Source of the DNA: Eublepharis macularius
Taxonomy: Eukaryota > Chordata > Lepidosauria > Squamata > Eublepharidae
Length of the DNA stretch: 64,000 nucleotides
Direction of reading: 5' to 3'
NCBI RefSeq assembly: GCF_028583425.1
Contig: NC_072801.1
Span: 62,449,766-62,513,765 of the forward strand
The notes beneath the pieces were generated by a model. The model had not been told where the DNA came from. It made no database searches and was given only the letters and a program-made list of their open reading frames with translations. How positions within the stretch are numbered: position 1 is the stretch's first letter; each line of letters opens with the position of its first letter. Positions 55,401 to 64,000 of the stretch are shown piece by piece. A program made the position numbers and the translations under genes.

Positions 55401-58400
55401 GTGCATGGGAAGGGTTTTTTGTCTTTTTTAAAAATTTGAGAATCTCTTGCTGTTGATACTGTTTGAATGGGAGGCATTTGGGACCTTCTGAGACTCCTAG
55501 ATGGAGTCAGACCGGAATCTGTTGCTGTTTCTTCCTGTTCATAGGCCTTACAGTGCCTGGCAGGGAGAGTCCTGAGCTAGAGCCGGAGATTCTTGAAGAC
55601 CCCCTGGCACCTGGGTCTGACAGTGAGGATGGAACGCTGGAGATGGAAGCAGTTGGCACGGAACCCACTGTATGGTTGGGGACCCAGGAGGGATGGTAAT
55701 TGACAAGGACTGCATGGGGAAGAGGTGGGGTGGGAGAAGACTTTCCTTTGGAAGCCCGTTCCTCATTAGAGGCCATCAGATTCACTCCGGTTCTTTGACC
55801 AGTTGCTCCATCTTCCCTTCTTCGTCCACCAACACCTCATTTTACCTTCCTCTGTTTCTCCTGATGGCCTGCAGTCAGTACCCCAACCCCATCATACTGA
55901 GGTATCTAGGGATGCCACCATGTTTATTTAGACTGAGGATGCTCACTGGTGCTGGGAAACAGGGTGGACGCAACTGAAATTAAGGTCGCCACCAGGAGCA
56001 GCGAGTATGAGGGGCAGTGGAGCAGAGGGCTCTGTTGGCTGCCCTGTTGAAAGTTTCTGTCTTCTTTTGTAGCATCTATGTTCACTGTGCAGAGACAGAC
56101 TGGCGACACTGCCGGGGGAAAGCCCAACTGAAAGATGCGGTCCACTGCATCATGTGAGTCCGTGAGGCTTTCTTGGAAGGCCTGGGAGCCCTACTGGGTA
56201 TCCCTGGTGCAGTTTGGTGCCATTGGAACCTTCTGTTATCATTTCCATTTCAGCCACTCCCAGGGCCGTGTAGCAGCGACACTAGGGGATGGATCTGTGG
56301 CTATTTTCCACCGGAACGCAGGTAAGCCCTCTTCCTTGGATTCTTTCCTGCCTTCCATGGTACAGGCCCTCCATCTAAACCCTGTTCTCTCACAGCCCGA
56401 AAGTGGGACCTGCGCTGTCCACGCCTGGTGGACTTGGGAAGGCCCCGACGCTCCATTCGTTGTGCCATCCCTGTACTGGACCGGCTGTGGTGCGGGTATG
56501 GAAATAGAATCTACGTGTTGGATCCTCGCACTGCTCGCGTCCAGGTGATCTCTGGGGCTTGTGGGAGATGGGGAGTCAAGGGTTTAAATTCTATATATGA
56601 CAGCCTGAGATGGCTGGATCTCTTATGATTCAGTCAACAGTGTGATGTTAGAACAAGGTAGTTAAATGTTGGGGTGGGAGCAGTCACTAAATGAGTAATT
56701 TATCCCAATGAGAAATTTATCGAAGTGCAGAAAGATCAGTTCTTCAGCAATGTGATCCAAGGTCCAATAAACAGTTCAAGTACATGATGTGTATATAGGA
56801 GGGGGGGGGGAGAGTTAATTGAATCAACTGCCTGTCGTAACCTGCACTCCCTGTCTCCTAGAGGTACTTTGAGGTGACTTCGCACCCAGAAAGCCAAGTG
56901 CGGCATATGGTGGCTGCTGGCCGTGGCATATGGGTCTCAGTTCGACTAGACTCCACTCTGCGCTTGCTCCATGTGGAGACCGGGCAGCCCTTGCAGGAAG
57001 TGGAGTTGGGGTCCTACATCAGCCGCATGCTTGGTGAGCGATTGCCACAGAGCTTGGCTCATTCAAACTTTGGGATAAGATTGAGGAGTGGAATAGCAGG
57101 CAACATCTGATGGAACTCCAGAAGCCAAGGGGTTGCAGAAGAAAGATTTAATTGTGGGCAGGGGGATCTGGCATCACTCCCTTGTCTCTCCCCTATGCTT
57201 ACAGTAGGGAAGAGTATAAGGGTGGTGTATTGGCTAGAAAGGCCCTGACCTGGATAGCCCAGATGAGCCTGATCGCATCAGATCTCAGAAGCTAAGCAGG
57301 GTCGACCTTGGTTAGTACTTGGATGGGAGACCTCCAATGAAGACCAGTATTGCAGAGGCAGGCAATAGCAAACCACTTCTGATAGTCTCTTGCCATGAAA
57401 ACCCCACCAGGGGTCACCATAAGTCAGCTCTGACTCTCCACCACCACTGGCTAGAGAGAGCAGGTCTTGGAATGGGAAGACCTGGGTTCAGAGTCTCTGC
57501 TCAGCCATGAATCACATTCTCATCCTAACTGGAGAGCTGATACGGTCTAATGCTTAGAGAGACTAGGATCTGGGAGACCCAGGTTCGAATCCTCACACTG
57601 CCATGGAAGCTTGCTGGGTGACCTTGGGCCAGCCATAATCTCTCAGTCCAGCCTACCTCAATAGGTTGTTGTGAGGATAAGATGGAGAAGAGGAGAATGA
57701 GAACAATGTAAGCCACTGGGGTCCCCATAGGGTATAAATGAAGTAAATAAAATAAGTAAACCAGAGGACGGTCAAAAATTGTGTGTGTGTGTTTGTGTGT
57801 GTGTATATGTGAGGTGTCCATTGCATTCAGCATTACCTCCTCTGACTGGCAACAGCTTTCCAGGGTCTCCAGCACAAAATCTTTCCCGATGGCTGTGATC
57901 TGAGAGCCTTTAACTGAAAATGACAGGGGTTAAACCCGGACCCATGAACACTCAGCAGTGGTCCCACCCCTGGTAGCTATGCGGGACCGGCAGCCCTTCT
58001 CTAAGGGTAAGGCATTGAGCCACTCAGAGCCCAAGATACTCTTAAGGGAGACTATGCTGCTACCAGCCATGCTACTGAGTGCTGTGTTTTGGACAGAAAT
58101 AACTCGAGCGTCAGCACTTTGAACGCCCCTGCTTGAAGCGCAGTCTCAGCTTTTTCTTTCCCCTCTCATTCTAGGGCCCAACAGTCTTAGTTTAGCCCTA
58201 AACATCTCAGCACTTGGTGCTTTCGGGAAGCGGTTGTGGGTTGGCACATCTGGAGGCACCATCATCTCTCTACCTTTCATCTCTGGTAAGGATGAGCTTC
58301 TAGCTGCCCGGCCGCCCCTTGGGGCTCTGAGAGGGCACTGCCTTCGGGTGGCCTTATCTGTGAATTCCTTTCTCTATAGAAGTTGCAGGAGGCTCGGAGG

Positions 58401-59967
58401 CTCCTGTGTCCAATGACATCCCATACTGTGCCATGGAGCAAGCCCAGATCAGCTATCACGGGCACCGTGACGCTGTTCGCTTCTTTGTCTCTGTCCCAGG
58501 TAACCAGCAGGGAAAGTGCGGATGTATTACTCTTTGGGAGAGGGAGTTGTATGGATTAAAATATGTGAGGAAGAACTAGGAGCCCCGGATTTTTGATGAA
58601 CGAAGACTATTTTATTGTTTATTTGGATGAACCGATGGCAGGCTCTGATGGTATTTTGGTGTTCAGCTGTGTTATTTGGTCTTTGGGATTAGATGCAGGG
58701 GGTTGGACTAGATGACCCTAGAGGTCCCATCCAACCCTATGATTCTGTGAAATAAAATGGTTTGAAGGTGGTTGTAGAAAGGAGTGATGCAAGACACTTG
58801 GGGGTGCTAACAAGTTGTACAAGCAGTGAGAAACCTAAGAGCCAGTTTGGGAAAGGGAGAGTGATCCAGTGGTCTGGGAGGACTGTGGATGGGACCTTGG
58901 TGAAAATTACTTTGTTGTATGAAGCAGCGAGAACTGAGAACCAGGGCTTTGTGGAGAAAGTCCTAGATTATCATCATAGCAGTCTGAAGCAGGTCTGCTC
59001 AGAATCCTCCTCAGGTCTGTTCAATGGAGCTTATTCCTGGGAACGTGTTCTTAGGATTGCACTGTAAATCAGGGGTGAAGTCGAGACTTCCTGGCTCTCT
59101 GACCAAATTTTATTTTCTCCCTTTCTTATAAGTCCAATAACTTATAATTATCACCTCCCCGACTCCATTTAAGGGAATTTATAGGCAGGGCTGTTGATAG
59201 TCTGTATCAAGAAAGATGGGATTATCTGACCCATGCTCACTTGCTTTATGATTATGCATATGTTTCTCTTCTAGTCATGGGTGGAGCGCAAAGAGGCCTA
59301 GCCCTCTTGACTGAATACTGAATATAATTCAATATTCATTTTGTCTACCGAGAGTTCGATAGGCATTGTCCATGATCGAAGTCTGTCTCCGGAGCCCTTG
59401 AAGACTAGAAACTTGTTAAAGAGAGGGAAACTAAGGGGATAAGCCCTCCATTCCCAACACTGGGATAGCAAGAGAAATGAATGCTGAGACTATCAGGGTT
59501 TAGGATTCTGGGCCCAACTTCCAGTTCAACATTTGTGCAACATGACTGTAGAATTTTGGAATGACTTCAGCCCTGATCGAGGAATATGTTTCTTTTCAAG
59601 CTCTGTCTGTCCTTTTCTTATTTTAGGATGTATGGATCTATCCTCTTTGGAGAATTCCAAGGAGTCCCACCGAGAGAAGCCAAGAAAGACTTGCACTTTG
59701 GTGCTGAGTGGAGGGGAAGGCTACATTAACCTCCGGATAGGTGAGCATGTTCCTTAGAGGTGTGGGAACAGAATAGGAGATTCCTGCATGAACAGGAGCT
59801 CCTATCTGGTTATTTCGGTGCCAGGGCTAAGACCTTGTCTTCCTTCCGCTTTCTCCATAATCCCAGGAGACGACACCGACGAACGCTACGGTGACCTGCT
59901 GCTCCCAAACCCCCGTTTACGTCGTGCTGAGCGAAGTCACCTGATTGTCTGGCAGGTGCAGGCCTGA
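41318..59967 (+). CDS. JIP3/JIP4-family motor adaptor, divergent third paralogue
   Basis: Coding exons: 41318-41617, 43371-43491, 44519-44589, 44679-44767, 45290-45377, 45503-45611, 46714-46801, 47318-47424, 47614-47665, 48475-48627, 49904-49952, 50088-50218, 50952-51005, 51239-51406, 52122-52239, 52805-52888, (53104-53175 optional), 53217-53270, 53760-53922, 55545-55695, 56073-56153, 56254-56321, 56396-56544, 56862-57033, 58175-58285, 58380-58499, 59627-59740, 59867-59967. All have AG/GT borders and keep frame, giving 1021 residues without the optional exon (JIP3 and JIP4 about 1320-1340). Order: RH1 and coiled coil (1-about 200), STPEL/GADLQG linker, second coiled coil (about 325-410), RH2 (about 417-456), [11 protein letters not shown] block, then a beta-propeller from LWCAAAS to [13 protein letters not shown]3/JIP4 link kinesin-1, dynein-dynactin, ARF6 and phosphorylated Rab8/10 on endolysosomes and axonal cargo; a similar adaptor role is inferred. 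JIP3 and JIP4 are nearly invariant in vertebrates, while this protein differs at many sites, hence a third paralogue. The start ATG opens the RH1 exon. Confidence 0.9.
42043..42262 (+). mobile_element. Sauria-type tRNA SINE in JIP-like intron 1
   Basis: Head TGTGTAGTGGTTAGAGTGTC, B-box side GCTTGAATCTCTGCTGTGCC, body CTCACAGGGTTGTTGTGGGG and tail GTATAAATAAAGTAAAAT. A well-preserved copy. Confidence 0.9.
42795..42990 (-). mobile_element. 5S-rRNA-derived SINE in JIP-like intron 1
   Basis: Reverse orientation: GGCTTGCCATTTGCCTGCCT, then GGTGGTCTCCCATCCAAATA and GCTTAGCTTCCAAGATCTGA, the complements of the 5S C-box and A-box regions. Confidence 0.85.
45290..46801 (+). CDS. JIP-like exons 5-7: linker where JNK docking is expected
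   Basis: Exon 5 encodes [20 protein letters not shown] and [11 protein letters not shown], exon 6 [20 protein letters not shown] and onward, and exon 7 [20 protein letters not shown]. The STPEL anchor is conserved with JIP3/JIP4. The peptide RPTSLNVFPL (JIP3) or RPISLGIFPLPAGDG (JIP4), which docks JNK, has no clear equivalent, and the linker is much shorter than in the paralogues. Confidence 0.8.
48028..48256 (+). mobile_element. tRNA-derived SINE in JIP-like intron 9
   Basis: GAGCCAGTTTGGTGTAGTGG at the head (slightly shortened promoter region), body CAGCTGGGTGACCTGGGGTC and AGGGTGTTTGTTGTGGGGAT, tail of GTT/ATT repeats. Same subfamily as 21099-21358. Confidence 0.88.
48475..51406 (+). CDS. 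JIP-like exons 10-14: second coiled coil, RH2 and following block
   Basis: Exon 10 encodes an alpha-helical heptad stretch ([20 protein letters not shown]). Exon 12 encodes [20 protein letters not shown] then [15 protein letters not shown]. It differs from the JIP3/JIP4 RH2 '[35 protein letters not shown]' at only a few places, including W to R. Exons 13-14 give [20 protein letters not shown], matching 'ASRE...KKxSxIWQFFSRLF'. RH2 binds LRRK2-phosphorylated Rab8/Rab10 in JIP3/JIP4, and the preceding coiled coil binds kinesin light chain or ARF6. Confidence 0.9.
48710..48880 (+). mobile_element. MIR-like SINE relic in JIP-like intron 10
   Basis: TGTGGTCTGACTATATGGCC, TGGTCAAGTTCTAATTTTTC and a final GGTGCAAAGTACTTTGCAAA follow the order of an ancient MIR. 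Strongly diverged. Confidence 0.5.
50625..50700 (-). mobile_element. Dispersed repeat ('gaaagctcata' family) fragment
   Basis: GTGGGTAGCCATGTTGGTCT and GACCAGTAGCACCTTAGAGA match the reverse of the repeat at 30175-30300. Lies in the intron after the RH2 exon. Confidence 0.55.
52556..52765 (+). mobile_element. tRNA-derived SINE in JIP-like intron 15
   Basis: Head GGCTCTGTAGAGCAACTGCT, B-box GTCCCGGGTTCAATCTCCGG, body GGAGGTGACATGAAAGACTT and GGACCTTGATGGACCAGTGG. A nearly complete copy that ends about 40 bases before exon 16. Confidence 0.88.
53104..53175 (+). CDS. Possible in-frame cassette exon of the JIP-like gene
   Basis: Exactly 72 bases between an AATTCAG acceptor and a strong CAG/GTAAGC donor, open in the required phase 0. 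It encodes [20 protein letters not shown] and EQQQ. It would insert 24 residues between ...DPSTK and LWCAAAS, where JIP3 and JIP4 join directly to LWCA. The pyrimidine tract is weak, which fits optional use. It may be a real alternative exon or chance. Confidence 0.45.
53217..59967 (+). CDS. JIP-like C-terminal exons: beta-propeller
   Basis: Recognisable blocks in order: [199 protein letters not shown]; and the end [15 protein letters not shown]. Each has a clear partner in JIP3/JIP4. The large acidic loop those proteins carry after VPG is reduced here to about 30 residues ([20 protein letters not shown]). Confidence 0.92.
53313..53559 (-). mobile_element. tRNA-derived SINE in JIP-like gene
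   Basis: Reverse copy: tail of ATA repeats, then CCCTTCAGGACAACTTAATG, GTGAGGTGGGTGGGGCTGAG and the head TTAACCACTACACCAAACTG. Close relative of 54630-54874 in the same orientation. Confidence 0.9.
54145..54312 (+). mobile_element. Interspersed repeat, LINE-UTR-like, unclassified
   Basis: GCTGGGTTGGACCAAAGGTT, CATCCTGTTTCTACAATGGC and CAACCAGATCCCTTTGGGGA repeat the order seen at 25790-26120. Class uncertain. Confidence 0.55.
54328..54525 (-). mobile_element. tRNA-derived SINE in JIP-like gene
   Basis: Reverse copy of the 52556 family: GAAGCTGTCTTATACTGAGT at one end and GCATGCAAAGCAGATACTCT at the tRNA-like end. Confidence 0.82.
54630..54874 (-). mobile_element. tRNA-derived SINE in JIP-like gene
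   Basis: Reverse copy: CAACAACAACATTCACTTTA tail side, CCCTTCAGGACAACTTAATG body and TTAACCACTACACCAAACTG head. Same subfamily and orientation as 53313-53559. Confidence 0.9.
57252..57440 (+). mobile_element. 5S-rRNA-derived SINE, well preserved
   Basis: GCCCAGATGAGCCTGATCGC, then AGAAGCTAAGCAGGGTCGAC and TTAGTACTTGGATGGGAGAC, are close to vertebrate 5S rRNA across its internal promoter. The usual SINE body GGCAATAGCAAACCACTTCT and CCATAAGTCAGCTCTGAC follows. The least diverged of the copies here. Confidence 0.92.
57527..57760 (+). mobile_element. Sauria-type tRNA SINE in JIP-like gene
   Basis: Head GGAGAGCTGATACGGTCTAA, B-box CAGGTTCGAATCCTCACACT, body GCTGGGTGACCTTGGGCCAG and GGTTGTTGTGAGGATAAGAT, tail AGTAAATAAAATAAGTAAA. 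Followed closely by a (TG)n tract at 57780-57808. Confidence 0.9.
57815..57960 (-). mobile_element. tRNA-derived SINE fragment, degenerate
   Basis: CTGACTGGCAACAGCTTTCC and AGGGTCTCCAGCACAAAATC, then GAGAGCCTTTAACTGAAAAT, follow the order of the 14999-15200 family in reverse. The head is poorly kept. Confidence 0.55.
58690..58755 (+). mobile_element. CR1-type LINE 3' tail
   Basis: GGGTTGGACTAGATGACCCT, then GAGGTCCCATCCAACCCTAT and GATTCTGTG. The forward CR1 3' end with one ATTCTRTG-type terminal unit. Confidence 0.8.
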
Positions 59968-60785
59968 GGCGGCGATGATGGGCGTAGTGCTGCATCCAGG
60001 TGGCATGTCTTGGACTCCCGGTTCGGAGGGAACGGCACGGTTGCTGGATGCTGGTGGTGGCGCCCTTCCATCGCTCTCCCACCTTCTGGTTAGGAATTCA
60101 GCCTCTGGGGTCTATAGGGCTGGTTTAATGAATTTCACCGAGTTCTCAAGCTGGTGATGGGAAAATGTCTGAATGCCAGGATCGGTTTCCTGAAAATGCT
60201 CAGTGAAGGTAACTGCAGCTTATGGTTCTTTATACCACCTTCTGGATCATCTGTGGTCTAGTACAAGCTGTGAAAGAAGCCAATGTGCCTCAGAAGTTAC
60301 AGCACAGAAGGCTGAGAACTGGGATTCCTGGGGATAGCTGGACAAGGAGTGATGACCCACAACATTGGAGCAAAAACTCTGGCATTTCCTTCTGGCTCCT
60401 GCTTTTGAGCATGACTCTGGTGCACTTTTGATTGTGGGTTGGGATACAGGAGCAAGACTGGTGAATCTGGAACTACACAGGAATCGAGAGCTGATACGTG
60501 GCATCGACATGAACTGCAGCAGGACCTCAAGGGGGAGCTTTCTTGCCCCACCTTGCTGCTTTTGCTCTGTAAGCAGAGCAGGGATTGGTTAGTTCCTAGT
60601 GCTACTGAGTTAACCAAATCCTCCCTGGAGCTCTGGCATGAGGCTTGACCAGGTTCCCCCCTCGCTATTAGTTTCTCAGGGTTGCTGTTTGACTGTCTCA
60701 ATAACGGTAGGGCCTCTGGCACCCTCTCAGGATCTATTACTGTGGGATAGCTTCTCAATAAAGCTATGAATTTCTTTTGTCTGCT
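59968..60785 (+). other. Probable 3' UTR of the JIP-like gene
   Basis: Follows the TGA stop at 59965-59967 and runs to just after the AATAAA at 60757. No repeat element is recognised in it. An antisense open frame of 216 codons spans 60297-60947, but it has no coding features I recognise. Confidence 0.6.
60757..60762 (+). terminator. Polyadenylation signal of the JIP-like gene
   Basis: AATAAA in TTCTCAATAAAGCTATG, about 790 bases after the stop codon, with a T-rich stretch (TTTCTTTTGTCTGCTTTTTG) starting about 10 bases later. Confidence 0.65.
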
Positions 60786-60789
60786 TTTT

Positions 60790-61350
60790 GTTTTCATACA
60801 AACTGGCTCTGGATGAAGGTAGCAAATAAACTGCCTCAAAAAGGGAGCTTTCAAAAGCAATCTGTAGAGGCAAAGAAAGGTCAGGAAGGGGTAATGCGTT
60901 GATAGTTTTGCTTTATGCTGTGGAGAAGAAATAACCAGCTTTTCCAAACAGAGTATGGTCTAGGGAGGATGCATCACATTCCAGTGCCATGGTTTTCTCA
61001 GAAGAGTTTTGGTGTCTCCAGTGAGAAAATGGCGGTGTTTAAAAGTATTCTTACCTTTGGGTTGGATCTTGCAAAAGCTGAATGTTGAGGAATGCCTTTA
61101 GTGCTAAGCAACTACAGAAAGCAGCATTTTTATACTTTGTTTTAGTATGAAAGTTTACTGGAGGTCCATTGGTCAGATGTCGCCTGGAGAAAACTGCCTG
61201 TTGACCCACATGTGTTCTCCTACCTACGGAATCTTGTAGTCTCAGGGCCAAACTACACATTTGGGTTTTTAACAAGTTGTGTCCGTGTTCCCTGCAGCCA
61301 CATAGCAGCAGCTGGAAACTCTTTTGCTTTAATTTTAACCTGCTGGGGCA
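60790..61350. other. Intergenic, no gene seen
   Basis: Unique-looking sequence downstream of the JIP-like gene. No exon or element recognised. Confidence 0.4.
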
Positions 61351-61359
61351 ACAGAAAAC

Positions 61360-61570
61360 AACTCTGCTTCATCCTCTGTGTGACAGTCCTTCAAATACTT
61401 GAAGAGGGCTATCATATCTCTCTCAGTTGCCTCCTTTCCAGGCTAAACATACTGAGCTCCTTCAACCTTTCCTCACAGGACTTGGTCTTCAGACCCTTCA
61501 CCGTCTTTGTTGCCCTCCTTTGTTGCCCAAAACTGAACACAGTACTCCAAGTGAAGTCTAACCAGATCAG
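61360..61570. mobile_element. Sauropsid dispersed repeat, LINE-like
   Basis: CTTCAAATACTTGAAGAGGG, then CTATCATATCTCTCTCAGTT, TTCCAGGCTAAACATACTGA and GCTCCTTCAACCTTTCCTCA. A familiar interspersed repeat of reptile and bird genomes, probably the reverse of a CR1 region. Class assignment is from memory only. Confidence 0.55.
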
Positions 61571-61579
61571 AATAAAGTG

Positions 61580-62284
61580 ATACCATCACCTTACGTGATC
61601 TGGACACTAGTCTTGCTTGCTTGCGTATTCTGCTCCACCTTGCTGCTATACCTGTGGAGGTGCACAGGGCTGCTCAAGGAAGATGATAAGGGTTGGTTTG
61701 GACCCACCATAGCTTTGCCTCAGAAACATTTCTGAAGGCCAGCTCTGAGCAGTCATTCTGAGAAGTACGTGCCCAGGTACGCATGGAGTGCATTCACCCT
61801 ATAGCTGGGATTGTGTTACAGCTTCCAGGCCATGAGGTATAGCTTCTAGGCAGACATGGGTCCTGCCATATCTCCTCTTTAGAAATCAACTGTTGGACAC
61901 GTGGGGCCAAAAACCACCCTAATTTCAGCTTCAGACCTGAAGCAGGATCTCTACATGTTAATGCAAATTAGTTCCAGCACCAGTCAGTCAGTCACATGTG
62001 TTATTGTGGTCTGCCTTTCTCGTTGGGACTCAATGTGGATTACAAGAGTAAGTACAATCAACAGGATGGGGTATCTAACAAACAATGAAATAGGATTTGG
62101 ATTGTAGAAATCTGGTACCAACCAGAAATATGAAACAGAGCTGCATAAGTATGAATGACACATTAAATGATGCAAAAATTTTACTTCGTAGTAACCTACC
62201 TACAGCAACAGATAGTGTGAGCTATGCACAGTTGCCTAGTCCATAGTTCCTTCACTCTACCCAAGCTGTGTTCAGAACCATTTT
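61580..62284. other. Intergenic, no gene seen
   Basis: Contains a SINE/LINE-like tail phrase (TTGGGACTCAATGTGGATTA) near 62020 but no identifiable element or exon. Confidence 0.4.
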
Positions 62285-62440
62285 ATTACAGTACAGCCCT
62301 ATTTCCGGGGAGAAAAAGCCCTCTTGACTACTACAGTTCTGCATAGTTTGCAGAAAGCCAGTAGACTGGAAGGCTTCCCGACCTCATCAGACAAACCATT
62401 GCACATCAGGTGGGGGCCACAACAGAGAATGCACATGTAG
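62285..62440 (-). mobile_element. LINE 3' coding fragment (CR1/L2-like)
   Basis: The minus strand encodes a worn version of the block seen at 1130-1345 (LCRTVVVKRAFSPRK after ...LLAFCK). The DNA match is direct: ACAGTACAGCCCT, AAAAAGCCCTCTTGA and GTGGGGGCCAC occur in both. Confidence 0.65.
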
Positions 62441-62449
62441 CAATTCAGT

Positions 62450-64000
62450 TCCTGGGGCTCTGCTGATGTCACAATGTGCAGGCTTGCAGGCAAAGATTCT
62501 GCTAGGGCAGGAATACCTCTCAGTTGGTGGAGGCCTCCTGCAAAGAACAGGCACCTCCATGGGTGGAGTCAAGGAGCCCATGGGGACATGGGGGGCCTAG
62601 CCCCATCCAGAATAACAAAACCAGTACTTTGCGGCCCATGGAACACCCCTGTTGTGGTGCCACAATAATCCACAAGGCCCTGTAATTTTGCCTTTGAGCT
62701 CCATGTAATTGCAGCCATGATCACATACCCTCCAGGTAGGAGCTAAGATTCCATGGTTCTTGTGTGGGCAAGGAAGGGGATCTGATGCACTGAGAGCAAG
62801 AGAATCTGAGGTGCTTTTGGATGTTGTCCTGAAATTGTGTCTCAGTGAAAGAATGCCTGGCCAGATGGGTTTTCTTTGTCCTCAGGAGCCAAAGATGACC
62901 GTATTTGGGGGCAGAAAGGATTTTCCCCTGGGATCAGGTTGGCTGGTATGCCTGAGAGGAGGAGATGGGTGGTCGTGTTCCATCACAGTCTGCCCTGGCT
63001 TGTTTGCTTGAGTTATCCAGAGCCAGGGTTTGGCAGACACTTTCTGTGATGTGGACTCATAGATGGGCTGATCTGTTGGGAAGAGGTGATGAGGGGCTCT
63101 CTAGATTGCAGTCTGCAGCCTAATGGTGCTTCCCAGCTCTGGAATTTTACAAGTCAGACTCTAGTGGCATTAAGCATGTGAGTTCTGATCTTGAATACTG
63201 TGCGAAAAATGTGCTTTACTTTAATGATATTGTTCATACAGCCAATTTATCTCTAAACAGTGTCACACTAGAATTAAAATAAGAGAGAATTTATTAATGC
63301 ACAGATCTGTATAATACAGAAATTTAATAGGCTTTAATCTGAATCGACTGAGAGGAACATGGCCACTACCAACGTAATATTAAAATCCACCCCTGCTAAA
63401 AGTAACCTCAGGTTGTCTGCTACGCAGGTATAGTCCTGAATATAAGGTTTTATCTAACTACCTCTTGCCACATTGAGCATACTGGGTTTTAGTCAAGGCA
63501 CGTTATCTAAACAAACTGCATGCAGAAAGCTCTAATCCAAGTTAGAGAACCAATAACTTTATCTAAAGAAATACATTCACTTAAGGTTAATGGAGAGAGA
63601 GAACTAGTAACTGATCTAACTAGCTAGGATGGCTTTAGATTGAAAGTAGGCCATCTCTCTCAGGAGGAGACGCAATGCCTCCTCTCTTGGTGCATTCAGG
63701 GAAGAAGAGAGAAGGGGGGAGAGAAGGGAAGGAAGTTCCCTTGGCAGGAAGGAGACTGATAGCAGCCTATCTATCTATCTGACTCTGTGATTGTTGCCTT
63801 CCTTCTTCTCTGCCGGTGGTCTTAAAAGGTCCAACCGAGCAAGAGACATCGCCAGTCCCTTCTTCTAACAGAGCATGTCACAGTCAAGTAGACAATGTTG
63901 AAAGGTGTCTATTTGGCCAGAGCCGCATAGGCACAGTCACTCAGAATAAGGCACTTTATTTAGACATCCCAGCAGTTCTCCTGACGGAATGGCATTCAAC
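62450..64000. other. Intergenic to window end, no gene seen
   Basis: Unique-looking sequence. A short (CTAT)n run lies at about 63766-63780 and purine-rich GGGAGAGAAG tracts near 63700-63730. No open frame with coding character. Confidence 0.4.

Noticed and set aside
57252-57440. Possible 5S rRNA gene
   Set aside because: Only the internal promoter portion matches 5S rRNA. It continues into a SINE body and has no 5S terminator, so it is a retroposon.
60297-60947. Longest open frame in the window (216 codons, minus strand)
   Set aside because: Antisense to the JIP-like 3' UTR. Low-complexity Ser/Leu/Pro composition, no domain, no splice or promoter signals. Chance.
1-64000. Endogenous retrovirus, LTR or other virus-derived element
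   Set aside because: No LTR pair, primer-binding site or gag/pol/env-like block was seen. Inverted-repeat elements here are DNA transposons or MITEs. Small solo LTRs could be missed without a library.
1-64000. CRISPR array, operon or other prokaryotic system
   Set aside because: No spaced direct repeats or compact gene clusters. Introns, SINEs and polyA signals show vertebrate nuclear DNA.

Overview
This is nuclear DNA from an amniote, most probably a squamate reptile (lizard). The evidence is three split host genes plus a dense, lizard-like repeat background: tRNA-derived SINEs of the Sauria-SINE type, 5S-rRNA-derived SINEs, CR1/L2-like LINE tails, an L1 tail and many foldback hAT-type MITEs. 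I cannot name the species. I saw no bacterial gene, CRISPR array, tRNA or rRNA gene, and no convincing retrovirus or LTR element.

Layout. From 1 to about 19.1 kb there is no gene I can support. This stretch holds repeats, one weak candidate exon on the minus strand (4264-4422) and some unique sequence. From 19190 to 27763 (+) a five-exon gene is the TMEM190 orthologue: signal peptide, trefoil (P-type) domain with exactly the human cysteine spacing, one membrane helix and a long proline-rich tail. From 33612 to 33968 (-) a single-exon two-helix membrane protein is TMEM238. From 41318 to 59967 (+) a gene of 27 coding exons, plus one possible cassette exon, encodes a protein of about 1021 residues of the JIP3/JIP4 (MAPK8IP3/SPAG9) motor-adaptor family: RH1, coiled coil, RH2 and C-terminal beta-propeller. 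It is too divergent to be either JIP3 or JIP4 and appears to be a third paralogue. From 60.8 kb to the end there are repeats and no gene.

The TMEM190(+)/TMEM238(-) pair keeps the order and orientation known from human 19q13.42, where RPL28 follows. Here the JIP-like gene follows instead. The strongest points for follow-up are this third JIP paralogue, which lacks the usual JNK-docking peptide and has a possible extra 72-bp exon; the reptile TMEM190 with its repeat-built tail; and several foldback transposon families whose ends and target-site duplications can be read directly.

Exon limits were derived by hand from splice signals, reading-frame continuity and remembered family sequences. No alignment or database search was run.
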